Shown here: piece after piece, positions 42,990 through 50,118 of the stretch
Numbering within the stretch: position 1 is the first letter of the stretch
Layout: every line of letters begins with the position of its first letter
Source of the DNA: an uncultured Opitutia bacterium
GTDB taxonomy: Bacteria; Verrucomicrobiota; Verrucomicrobiia; Opitutales; Opitutaceae
Reading direction: 5' to 3'
DNA: 64,000 nt
Assembly: GCA_903902745.1 (NCBI GenBank)
Contig: CAIUWA010000052.1
Location: forward strand, 1-64,000
Program-made: the position numbers and the translations under genes
The notes under the pieces: model-generated
The model's database searches: none
Told to the model about the DNA's origin: nothing
The model's input: the letters and a program-made list of their open reading frames with translations, nothing else

Positions 42990-43096
42990 GGGCATTTGTG
43001 GGGCGTGCCTTTCCCTATAAACGCCGGTCTGGTCCCCAATCTTTCCGCAAAAGCGCCATCGACTCCGCGGGCGGTGTGGTGCTGTTTTCAAGGCCG

Positions 43097-43531
43097 ATGC
43101 GCATCGCGGTCCTCGCCGACACCCACGACCGCTATCCGCCGTCGCTGCCGGAGCGGTTGCGCGGCGCGGATGAGATCTGGCACCTCGGCGATGTGTGCGA
43201 TCCGGCCACACTGGCGGAGTTCGAGCAGCTGGGTCCACCGATGCAAGTGGTGCGCGGAAACTGTGACGGCCATCTGGACTGGCCCCTGGCGCTGGAGCTG
43301 GAGCGCGACGGAGTGAAATTTTATCTCACGCATATCCCGCCGAGTTGCGCTCCTGCCGGCGTGCAGGTCGTCCTGCACGGCCACACGCACGTGCCGCGCG
43401 ACGAAGTGGTGGATGGCGTGCGCTGGCTCAACCCGGGTTGCATCACCCGGCCGCGTGCCGGGTCCGCGGGTTTTGCGTGGCTTACCGTCGAGCGGGGAAG
43501 ATTGACGGGCTGGGAGCCCGTGCGAATCTGA
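43097..43531 (+). CDS. YfcE/MJ0936-type metallophosphoesterase
   Basis: Small phosphodiesterase of 144 residues with the two-metal calcineurin fold: VLADTHDR (metal Asp and His), HLGDVCD, VRGNCDG (catalytic Asn), LTHIPP, HGHTHVPRDEV and NPGCITRPR. Family members split bis-pNPP in vitro; natural substrates are mostly unknown. It is short but complete. The ATG at 43097 leads straight into the first strand. It precedes the YgjP-type gene by 10 bases and is likely co-transcribed with it. Confidence 0.9.
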   Translation: MRIAVLADTHDRYPPSLPERLRGADEIWHLGDVCDPATLAEFEQLGPPMQVVRGNCDGHLDWPLALELERDGVKFYLTHIPPSCAPAGVQVVLHGHTHVPRDEVVDGVRWLNPGCITRPRAGSAGFAWLTVERGRLTGWEPVRI

Positions 43532-43541
43532 CCGCCGGATC

Positions 43542-44342
43542 ATGAGTGCCGAACAGCAACAGGATTTGTTTTCCCTCTTTTCGCCCGCTTCCGGCGTGCA
43601 CCCTTCGACGGGCTCAGGGCAGGCAAGGCTGGTTGATGTCAGATCCGGTGGCATCGTGTTCGAGCGCAGCCGGCGCGCGCGCAACTATCGGCTGACCCTG
43701 CGCCGGGATGGGACGGCGGTCGCCACCATCCCCGTGCGCGGATCGGTGCGCGAGGCCGAGCGCTTTGTCGCGCAGCATGAGGAATGGCTGGAACGCGCCC
43801 GCGCGCGGGCACGGGGGAAGCCCCGTGTCGCTGAAGTGTGGACGCCCGGCACGAACTTGCTCTGGCGCGGAGAAATGACGGAAATCCGCGTGGCAACTCC
43901 CCCCGTGGACGCGACGGGTGCGCCGCCGGCCGCGCCGGCGAGGCCGGCGGTCTGCCTCGGGGCCGATGTGTTCCGGGTGCCGGCGTTCGAAAAGGACCTG
44001 CGGCCCGCCCTGGAGGCGCATTTCGCGCGGCGCGCGAGGATCGAGTTGCCCGCCCGAACGTGGGAACTGGCCGCGGTGTCAGGCGTGGAGGTGAAGCACG
44101 TGACGGTGCGCAACCAGCGCTCACGCTGGGGTTCGTGCTCGGCGACCGGCACGGTCTCGCTCAACTGGCGGCTGGTGCAGACGCCCGATTTTGTGCGCGA
44201 CTACATCATTCACCACGAGCTGATGCATCTCCGCGAAATGAACCACTCGGCGCGCTTCTGGGCACGCGTGGAGGAAGTCTGCCCCGGCTGGCGCGACGCC
44301 GAACACTGGCTCAAGCGCAACGGCAGCCTGCTGGGACTGTGA
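43542..44342 (+). CDS. YgjP-like metallohydrolase (DUF45/WLM-type)
   Basis: A 266-residue zinc-metalloprotease-like protein. The C-terminal domain has VRNQRSRWGSCSATGTVSLN, the HExxH motif HHELMHLREMNHS and FWARVEEVCPGWRDAEHWL. E. coli YgjP is in this group, with a reported nucleotide phosphatase activity, so the reaction here is uncertain. Near the N-terminus, GVHPSTGSGQARL is encoded by a CCTTCGACGGGCTCAGGGCA repeat fragment (43601-43624) that appears inserted in frame. Probably one operon with the phosphoesterase upstream. Confidence 0.87.
   Translation: MSAEQQQDLFSLFSPASGVHPSTGSGQARLVDVRSGGIVFERSRRARNYRLTLRRDGTAVATIPVRGSVREAERFVAQHEEWLERARARARGKPRVAEVWTPGTNLLWRGEMTEIRVATPPVDATGAPPAAPARPAVCLGADVFRVPAFEKDLRPALEAHFARRARIELPARTWELAAVSGVEVKHVTVRNQRSRWGSCSATGTVSLNWRLVQTPDFVRDYIIHHELMHLREMNHSARFWARVEEVCPGWRDAEHWLKRNGSLLGL
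43601..43624. repeat. CCTTCGACGGGCTCAGGGCA repeat fragment inside a gene
   Basis: Resembles the CCTTCGACAAGCTCAGG-type repeat known from many environmental bacterial genomes. Translated as PSTGSGQA. Confidence 0.6.
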
Positions 44343-44357
44343 CTTGATTTGTTTTCA

Positions 44358-44421
44358 CAGGAGGAAACGGAGTGGAGCCCAAACTTTCCCTTCCGTTCTC
44401 CGTTCCCTCTTTTGCCTCCGG
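44358..44421. repeat. AACGGAG repeat pair between convergent genes
   Basis: GGAGGAAACGGAGTGGAGCC faces CCGTTCTCCGTTCCCTC and TTTTGCCTCC. It lies between the YgjP-type gene and the FKBP gene. Confidence 0.55.
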
Positions 44422-44430
44422 TAAAATATT

Positions 44431-44982
44431 TCAGCGGAAATCGATCAGCTCGACCTCGAAGACCAGCGTGGCGCGGGGCGGGATGCCGGGCGGTCGGCCG
44501 CTCACGCCGTAGGCCAGCCAGTAGGGAATGATGAGCGTCCGCTTCTCACCTTTTTTCATGGAAAGAAAGGCCTCGTCCCAACCCTTGATGACGTTGCCGA
44601 TGCCAACGCGGAATTTCAGGGGCTGGCCGCGCGTATAGGAGCTGTCGAACGGGGTGCCATCGAGCAGCCGGCCGTCATAGTTGGCGATCACCTCCTCGCC
44701 CACCGTCGGCGTGGCGGTGCCGGTGCCGGGGGCGCGTTCGACGTAGCGGAGGCCGGAGACCAGCTTGTGCGCTGTGCCGTATTTTTGGCCGATGATTTCC
44801 GCATCCGCCGTGCTGAGCTGCGGCAGGCCCTGGTCTTCCAACGCCTCGCGCATGGCGCTGTTGATCGGCCGGCCGGGATTTTTACGCGCGAGCCAGCCCG
44901 AGCGCACGACCAGGGCGATCGTCAGCAGCATGGTGCCGAGGAGGAGGAGATAAAAAAAACTGCGCAACTGGGCTTTGGCCAT
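44431..44982 (-). CDS. FKBP-type peptidyl-prolyl isomerase, membrane-anchored
   Basis: A 183-residue protein: an N-terminal helix (SFFYLLLLGTMLLTIALVV, about 8-26) with no clear cleavage site, a linker, and one FKBP domain at about 95-183 with VIANYDGRLLDGTPFDSSY, VIKGWDEAFLSMKKGEKRTL and IPPRATLVFEVELIDF. It should face the periplasm, tethered to the inner membrane. In the same orientation as the cyclophilin gene upstream, with a palindromic repeat between them. Confidence 0.9.
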   Translation of the reverse strand: MAKAQLRSFFYLLLLGTMLLTIALVVRSGWLARKNPGRPINSAMREALEDQGLPQLSTADAEIIGQKYGTAHKLVSGLRYVERAPGTGTATPTVGEEVIANYDGRLLDGTPFDSSYTRGQPLKFRVGIGNVIKGWDEAFLSMKKGEKRTLIIPYWLAYGVSGRPPGIPPRATLVFEVELIDFR

Positions 44983-45044
44983 GGTGACGACGAAGTGATG
45001 GCAAAGGTGGGGAAAGGCAATCCTCCGGCTGGTCTCTGAATGGA

Positions 45045-45121
45045 GGTGGGGCGAACCGTCCCGGTGAGCCGTTCAACTCATGGTCCATCGTCACGGCTCG
45101 GCGGGGACGCCTCGCCCTACC
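45045..45121. repeat. Palindromic repeat (GGTGGGGCGAACCGTCCC arms)
   Basis: GTGGGGCGAACCGTCCCGGT then GAGCCG faces CGGCTCGGCGGGGACGCCTC then GCCCTACC. It lies between the FKBP and cyclophilin genes. Confidence 0.75.
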
Positions 45122-45137
45122 ACAACAAGCGGCACTC

Positions 45138-46307
45138 CTACTTCGGCTCCAGCTTGAGGATCAATCCGTCGAGCACGGCGTCGATTCGGTATTTGATCTT
45201 CAGGCCGCGGGAGAGGGTTTGGCGGGGCGGAAGTGATTCCGCCATTTTGGCCGTGTAGGCGTCGGCCTTGGTTTTCAGCGCGGTGAGAAAGGCCTGCTCC
45301 GCCGCGTCCAGGTCGCCGCCGGCGGGATTGAATGCGGGCCGCAGCGGCTCCGCGATCCACAGCACCCATTTGTCGAGGTCGGCAAAGTAGAGTGCCACGG
45401 CCCCATCGTCGACGATGCCGAGCTTCTGGGCATAACGCTGCGCCACCATGGTCGGCGTGGAGATGGCGTCGCCCGGCCCCAGCTTGGTGAGCACACGAGC
45501 ATAGATTTTGAGCCCGGTGGCGCGCTCGAAATTGGCCAGCTTGTAATTGAAGGCGTTTGCGCGCGCCGAGTCGTCCGGCAGGAGCTTGTCCGGATCATCG
45601 AAGGGCGCGGTGGGACCAGGCAGGGCCGGCCCGGAATAAGCGGGTGTCTTGGCCAGGAGCGCCGCGAAGGCGGTCTCATCGGCGCGGAACGCCTGCGCCT
45701 CGGTGCCGAGGCGCAGGATTTTCACGCTCATTTTGTCGTCCTCCCTGATGCGCGGCAGCACCTCGAGTCCGCGCACGACGCGGCCGAAGACACTGTGGAG
45801 GTAGTTGAGCCGGTTGACTTCGCTCAGGGTGAAAAAAAACTGCGATCCATTGGTGTCGGGGCCGGCGTTGGCCATGGCGAGGACACCCGGGGCATCAAGG
45901 TGCAGGCCGCGCCCGAACTCGTCGGGAAATCGGTAGCCGGGCCCGCCGTCGCCGGTGCCGAGCGGATCGCCGCCCTGCACCACGAAGCCGGGTGCGACGC
46001 GGTGGAAGGTCAGACCGTCATAGAACGGCTTGCGCGGCGCAGGTCCGAGCGTGCCCTCGGCGAGGCCGGTGAAATTCGCGACCGTGAGCGGCGCCTGCCG
46101 GAAATACAATTCGCAGGTGACGGTCCCGCGCGGCGTGGTGATCTCCGCGTATAGCCCGTCCGGCAGCGCGGGCTCGGCGGCGCTGGCTGCCGCTGCACTG
46201 AGGACGGTGGAGAAGGGGAGCCAGAGGACGGACGCCAGCAGCCAGAGGACGGAGGACGGAAGGCGGCCGGAAGACGGAAAAGGGAGGGGCGAAGGGGAAG
46301 AACTCAT
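45138..46307 (-). CDS. Cyclophilin-type peptidyl-prolyl isomerase, secreted
   Basis: A 389-residue protein. A hydrophobic leader (about 10-48) is followed by a cyclophilin domain at about 55-205: FYDGLTFHRVAPGFVVQGGD, GPGYRFPDEF, GVLAMANAGPDTNGSQFFFT and HSVFGRVVRGLEVL include the catalytic Arg (FHR), the Gln-rich pocket and QFF. The remaining 185 residues have no family I recognise. The leader is encoded by a simple repeat (46204-46285: SVLWLLASVLWLPFS). The ATG at 46307 was chosen; the frame runs to 46334. Confidence 0.87.
   Translation of the reverse strand: MSSSPSPLPFPSSGRLPSSVLWLLASVLWLPFSTVLSAAAASAAEPALPDGLYAEITTPRGTVTCELYFRQAPLTVANFTGLAEGTLGPAPRKPFYDGLTFHRVAPGFVVQGGDPLGTGDGGPGYRFPDEFGRGLHLDAPGVLAMANAGPDTNGSQFFFTLSEVNRLNYLHSVFGRVVRGLEVLPRIREDDKMSVKILRLGTEAQAFRADETAFAALLAKTPAYSGPALPGPTAPFDDPDKLLPDDSARANAFNYKLANFERATGLKIYARVLTKLGPGDAISTPTMVAQRYAQKLGIVDDGAVALYFADLDKWVLWIAEPLRPAFNPAGGDLDAAEQAFLTALKTKADAYTAKMAESLPPRQTLSRGLKIKYRIDAVLDGLILKLEPK
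46204..46285. repeat. GGACGGAGGACGG low-complexity repeat encoding a signal peptide
   Basis: AGCCAGAGGACGGACG, AGCCAGAGGACGGAGGACGG and GGCCGGAAGACGG are near-copies in tandem. On the coding strand they give the hydrophobic core of the cyclophilin leader. Confidence 0.7.
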
Positions 46308-46397
46308 GGCTTTGATGCGATACTCATGAATCACAGGAGGATCGCCCGGCGTCCGCTGCGAACTCGGGGTTGGAAATCCGGCCGGCCGCGCCAGGGC

Positions 46398-46727
46398 TTA
46401 CTTCAGGAAGGAGCAGATGTATTCGCACAGGCCGGTCTTCACCTCGATGGTGAAGCCGTTTTTGCCGGGCACGTCGAAGGAGGTGCCCGCGGCGTAATCC
46501 TTGGCCGCCGTGCTGCCGTCGAGCGTCACCCGGCAGGCGCCGGCGACGATCTCCATGCGCTCGGGCGCATCGGTGCCGAAATGGTACGAGCCGGGATAGA
46601 TGAGTCCGAGCGTCTTTTTGACCTCGCCGGGCAGGAGCACCGTGTGACTGACGACCTTGCCGTCGAAATAGACATTGGCCTTGGTGAGCACGGTGACGCC
46701 GGCGAACTGGGAGGGAAGGGTGGGCAT
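46398..46727 (-). CDS. ppnP: Pyrimidine/purine nucleoside phosphorylase (DUF1255)
   Basis: A 109-residue cupin that cleaves nucleosides with phosphate. The family pattern is clear: ANVYFDGKVVSHTVLL, KTLGLIYPGSYHFGTDAPER, MEIVAGACRVTLDG, FDVPGKNGFTIEV and the ending CEYICSF. E. coli PpnP acts on several nucleosides. The ATG at 46727 was preferred; the frame continues to 46763. Neighbours are not nucleotide genes, so it looks like a lone unit. Confidence 0.92.
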   Translation of the reverse strand: MPTLPSQFAGVTVLTKANVYFDGKVVSHTVLLPGEVKKTLGLIYPGSYHFGTDAPERMEIVAGACRVTLDGSTAAKDYAAGTSFDVPGKNGFTIEVKTGLCEYICSFLK

Positions 46728-46811
46728 GGGAAAATTGATGAGGAGTGGCCGTGATCGAGGCAAGTGCGGGTGCAGTCACATTCGATTTCGTGGATGGGTA
46801 GGGAAAACAAA

Positions 46812-46924
46812 TTTCGCGCAGAGGCGCAAAGCGGGAACAGGAAAGGGTGGAAAAAATTTGGCGGCGGTAGCCGTGACTCCTATTTCCATGAACTTCCTCT
46901 GCGACCCGGCGCCTCTGCGTGAAA
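46812..46924. repeat. Inverted repeat (TTTCGCGCAGAGGCGC arms)
   Basis: TTTCGCGCAGAGGCGCAAAG at the left pairs with GCGCCTCTGCGTGAAA at the right, about 80 bases apart. Part of the same broad type as 51729-51811 and 58013-58062. Confidence 0.8.
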
Positions 46925-46933
46925 TCCTTCCGG

Positions 46934-47707
46934 TTATTTCTTCGCCGCTTTGACCGCCGCAGCAGTGGCGCGGAGGGCGGCGTTCACCGAGCCGCCGTCG
47001 GAGCCGAGGGCGACAAAGGTATAGCCGAGCTCTCGCGCCATCGTGAGCTGCGCGGGGTCGAGCAGCAGGATGCCGGCGGCCTTGCCCGCGCGCTTGGCGG
47101 CGGCGGCGATGCGCTTGATCGCGTCGAGATACATCGGGTGATTATACTGGCCGGTGATGCCGAGGTTGGCGGTGAGGTCGAGGGGGCCGGCGAAGATCAC
47201 GTCGGCGCCGTCGACGGCGGCAATCGCGTCGGCCTGGTCCAGGCCTTGGGCGGTTTCAATCTGCACGGCGTGGACGAGCCATTCGTGGGCGTGGGCGAAA
47301 TAGTTTTCGAAGTCGGCGCCGAAGGCGGCGGCGCGGTTGAGCTTGGCAACGCCGCGCATGCCGCGCGGCGGATAGCGCAGGGAGGCGACGGCGGCCTGGG
47401 CCTCGGCGGCGGTGCTGATGTAGGGGACCATCACGCCGTGGGCGCCGGCGTCGAGCACGCGCTTGTAGCGCGCCGGCTCGTTGGCGGCGATGCGCACGAG
47501 GCCGGCGGCCGGGGTGGCGGCGATGGCTTGGAGTTGATGGAGGACGGTGGTGTCGCTGCCGGGGCCGTGCTCGTGGTCGAGCAGCACCCAGTCGAAGCCG
47601 GCGAGCCCGGCCATCTCGGCGGTAAGGGACGAGCCGAGGTTGAGCCACGTGCCGGCGAGCCATTCGCCGGCGAGCACGCGGTTCCGGAAGTCAGCGGACA
47701 TTTTCAT
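46934..47707 (-). CDS. HpcH/HpaI-family aldolase
   Basis: Class II aldolase of 257 residues of the phosphoenolpyruvate/pyruvate barrel superfamily. FDWVLLDHEHGP holds the catalytic His, VMVPYI the phosphate loop side, QIETAQGL the metal Glu and VIFAGPLDLTANLG the metal Asp. Relatives split 2-keto-3-deoxy or 4-hydroxy-2-oxo acids to pyruvate plus an aldehyde (HpaI, GarL). The gene upstream encodes a GarR-like reductase, which suggests a GarL-type step giving tartronate semialdehyde; this is inference. Confidence 0.9.
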   Translation of the reverse strand: MKMSADFRNRVLAGEWLAGTWLNLGSSLTAEMAGLAGFDWVLLDHEHGPGSDTTVLHQLQAIAATPAAGLVRIAANEPARYKRVLDAGAHGVMVPYISTAAEAQAAVASLRYPPRGMRGVAKLNRAAAFGADFENYFAHAHEWLVHAVQIETAQGLDQADAIAAVDGADVIFAGPLDLTANLGITGQYNHPMYLDAIKRIAAAAKRAGKAAGILLLDPAQLTMARELGYTFVALGSDGGSVNAALRATAAAVKAAKK

Positions 47708-47729
47708 AGGGAAATCGGCAGACGGATTT

Positions 47730-47850
47730 TTTTGGCCGCAAAAAAGCGCAAAGGGATTCGGGCTGAGGCGGGAGTCTCCATTGCGCCTATGGGCGCGCGG
47801 GAACGGGGAGTCGAAGCCTTGGAATTTCTGTGACTTTTTGCGGCTAATAA
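47730..47850. repeat. Inverted repeat (GGCCGCAAAAAAGCGCAAAG arms)
   Basis: TTGGCCGCAAAAAAGCGCAA at the left faces CTTTTTGCGGCTAAT at the right. Lies between the aldolase and the reductase genes. Confidence 0.7.
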
Positions 47851-47855
47851 GAAAT

Positions 47856-48722
47856 TCAGAGTGAGATATAAAGCCGGTACAGGGCCTGGGTGCCGCAGTC
47901 TTCCCAGCCGCGGGCGGCGACGAGGTCGTACATTTTCTTGGCGCAGGCGAGGCCGGGGAGGTCGAGCTTGAGCTCGGCGGCGCACTCGAGGGCGAGGCGC
48001 AGGTCCTTGAGGATGTGCTTCACGTAGAAGCCGGGCGCGTAGTTGTCGGCGAGCGCGCGGGGCGCGAGGTTGGTCATGGCCCAGCCGCCGGCGGCGCCGC
48101 CACTGATGCTCGCGTGGACGGCAGTGGGATCGAGCCCGGCCTTCTTCGCGTAGGCGAGGGCCTCGCACCAGGCGAGCATGCCGACGGCGACGCCGATCTG
48201 GTTGGCGAGCTTGCAATGCTGGCCGGCGCCGGCCGCGCCGTGGCGGGCGATGTTCTTGCCCATCAGTTCAAAGAGCGGCTTGGCCTTGGCGAACGCGGCC
48301 TCGTCGCCGCCGACCATGATAACGAGCCGGGCTTCCTTCGCGCCGAGGTCGCCGCCGGAGACGGGGGCATCGAGTGAAGTCAGCCCGCGCTTGGCGGCGG
48401 CCTCGGCAATGCGCTGGGCGAGGAGCGGGCTCGACGTGGTCATGTCGATGAGCACCGCGCCGGGCTTGGCCTTCGCGATCACGCCGCCGGGGGCGAGGTA
48501 GGTTTGTTCGACGTCGGCGGGGAAGCCGACGATCGTGATGACAAAGTCAGCCTCGGCGGCCGCGCTGCCGGCGGAGTCGTGCCAGCGGGCGCCAGCGTCG
48601 ATGAGGGCCTGGGCCTTTTCCTTGGTGCGGTTGTAGACGTGCAGCGAGTGGCCGGCCTTCAGGAGGTGGCCGGCCATGCTGCGGCCCATGACGCCGGTGC
48701 CGATGAATGCGATGGAGGACAT
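47856..48722 (-). CDS. NAD(P)-dependent beta-hydroxyacid dehydrogenase (GarR/MmsB-like)
   Basis: A 288-residue oxidoreductase. Rossmann motif IAFIGTGVMGRSMAGHLLKAG (4-24), the substrate motif DAPVSGGDLGAKEARL, and the catalytic Lys in CKLANQIGVAVGM. The group covers tartronate semialdehyde reductase and 3-hydroxyisobutyrate dehydrogenase; the adjacent aldolase favours the former. The ATG at 48722 lies 2 bases after the stop of the upstream P-loop gene, so expression may be coupled. Confidence 0.9.
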   Translation of the reverse strand: MSSIAFIGTGVMGRSMAGHLLKAGHSLHVYNRTKEKAQALIDAGARWHDSAGSAAAEADFVITIVGFPADVEQTYLAPGGVIAKAKPGAVLIDMTTSSPLLAQRIAEAAAKRGLTSLDAPVSGGDLGAKEARLVIMVGGDEAAFAKAKPLFELMGKNIARHGAAGAGQHCKLANQIGVAVGMLAWCEALAYAKKAGLDPTAVHASISGGAAGGWAMTNLAPRALADNYAPGFYVKHILKDLRLALECAAELKLDLPGLACAKKMYDLVAARGWEDCGTQALYRLYISL

Positions 48723-48724
48723 GA

Positions 48725-49393
48725 TTAGGAAGAGGGGGACGTTGACGGGAGACGGGAGACGGAGCCAAAACGGCTGCGAGGGGCGGGGCGAATCAAATTT
48801 CTGGCGAGAGTTGCTGCGGATAGGCGGCAACAAAATTTTTTCATTTGGGATGATGGGGAGACCGTTCCGGATAAAATCAGGTCAGCCTCTTCTGCATATG
48901 CCTCGATGGTTCGCCAATTTTTAGAAAGATTTTGGTCGAGGATATCAGGGGCTTCCGATTCCGAAACGGATCTTCGGGAAATTCGTTCAGCAATTACGCC
49001 ATGCGGAGTCTGCATGAAAATTTTATACACGTGTGCGCCGGGCTCTGGGATTCGGTAAGCGTGGCAACCTGGGATTACATAGCCATAGGTAGATGGACTC
49101 ATTCGTCTTCCCCCGCATTCAAGGCCGCCTTGGCTCACGCGCTTTCCTCCCTTCTGCCAGTCGGGCTGTGGGGCAAAACAGGAACGTCCTTGGCGAAGAT
49201 GATCGAGATGAAGGCCCAGCAAAGTCCAGTCGATGCACGCCGGAGTAGCCACCCAGTCCAGAAACGCCATGCCGGTGGAGACTTCCTTGATGTAGCGATC
49301 AAGCGGGACATGGGTGAATCCCTGCTCCCTCTCTAGTCTATCAGCGAAGGAGGATTTTCCCGCTCTAGGTAAGCCTGAAATCAACACCAGCAT
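48725..49393 (-). CDS. P-loop nucleotide kinase-like protein
   Basis: A 222-residue predicted ATP-binding protein. It begins MLVLISGLPRAGKSSFADRL: Walker A GLPRAGKSS at about 7-15. Further conserved-looking blocks are VPLDRYIKEV, HLDHLRQGRS and VIAERISRRS, in the style of small adenylyl- or uridine-kinase-like proteins; no closer family recognised. The last residues (GSVSRLPSTSPSS) are encoded by a GACGGGAGAC repeat, so the original C-terminus is probably lost. The DNA is visibly richer in A and T than its neighbours, as expected of transferred DNA. Confidence 0.65.
   Translation of the reverse strand: MLVLISGLPRAGKSSFADRLEREQGFTHVPLDRYIKEVSTGMAFLDWVATPACIDWTLLGLHLDHLRQGRSCFAPQPDWQKGGKRVSQGGLECGGRRMSPSTYGYVIPGCHAYRIPEPGAHVYKIFMQTPHGVIAERISRRSVSESEAPDILDQNLSKNWRTIEAYAEEADLILSGTVSPSSQMKKFCCRLSAATLARNLIRPAPRSRFGSVSRLPSTSPSS
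48735..48760. repeat. GACGGGAGAC repeat fragment
   Basis: GTTGACGGGAGACGGGAGAC then GGAGCC; same unit as 36678-36852. It supplies the last codons of the P-loop gene. Confidence 0.65.
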
Positions 49394-49394
49394 G

Positions 49395-49500
49395 ATAAGA
49401 TTAACCTGACCCCTTAAGCCTCCCGGGCAAACCCACGACCTCAGATCCTGACTCAAGGAGTCACGGTGCCCGGCGAGTCAACAGTTAAGGCCTGAGGTCG
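49395..49500. repeat. Composite inverted repeats in an AT-richer gap
   Basis: ACGACCTCAG (49435-) faces CTGAGGTCGT at its right edge; GACTCAAGGAGTC is a smaller hairpin between them; TTAACCTGACCCCTTAAG lies at the left edge. Boundaries are approximate. Confidence 0.5.
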
Positions 49501-49520
49501 TCGGCTTGGCTGCTGAACAT

Positions 49521-50039
49521 TTACAGATGACTCGCATCGCGCAGCGACGTCGGGTCTGGCGATTTGTTCGACGCTTCTGCCATGACGGCCTCAAACAGGG
49601 CGCCGAGCGTTGCGCACTCAGCCATGCCACCGTGAGCCTCTCGATAGACATGATCCGTTTGCGCCTTCAAAATGAGCTCAACATCGTCTGGAAACATCGC
49701 TACGACTCCCTTTTCCAAAGGCGGAGGTTCGATAGCATTCCAATCGAACCCGCGAAAGAGTTTCCGAATGCGACCGGCTTCTTCTCCCTGTTTCTTCACC
49801 AGCGGTTTCTCTCCGTCAGGCGTGAAAGTGTGGATCTCGACAATCAGCCCATCGTTATGGTCTGCAAAATCAAAGCGACGGGCGATCGGTCTCCCAAATG
49901 CCTGCATGGCTTCGATCAGGTAGCTTTCCCGCACAAACTCAGGAATCGCAGTATACGCGCTAGGCAACTGGCGGTAACCACCCTGTGAAGCGCATCCGTT
50001 AAGAAAAGCGAACGCCAAAACTATCAACGCGCTTTTCAT
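49521..50039 (-). CDS. Orphan lipoprotein
   Basis: A 172-residue predicted lipoprotein: MKSALIVLAFAFLNGC with lipobox LNGC. The body (YLIEAMQAFGRPIARRFDFA, LIVEIHTFTPDGEKPLVKKQ, FPDDVELILKAQTD) matches no family I know. It ends SNKSPDPTSLRDASHL, a style of tail often contributed by flanking repeat DNA. The gene sits in a patch with lower GC than the rest of the window, with repeats on its 3' side. Confidence 0.65.
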   Translation of the reverse strand: MKSALIVLAFAFLNGCASQGGYRQLPSAYTAIPEFVRESYLIEAMQAFGRPIARRFDFADHNDGLIVEIHTFTPDGEKPLVKKQGEEAGRIRKLFRGFDWNAIEPPPLEKGVVAMFPDDVELILKAQTDHVYREAHGGMAECATLGALFEAVMAEASNKSPDPTSLRDASHL

Positions 50040-50118
50040 TTTTCCATCGAACAGTATTGATAAGCCGCACTTGGTTCGGAGCATTGCCAGTCGGAGAGCG
50101 GCGCAGCCGCCTGGGGAA

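Noticed and set aside
49381-49540. Integron attC site after the orphan lipoprotein gene (tail SNKSPDPT, nearby hairpins)
   Set aside because: No correctly spaced RYYYAAC and GTTRRRY core pair; hairpins do not form an attC fold; no integrase seen.
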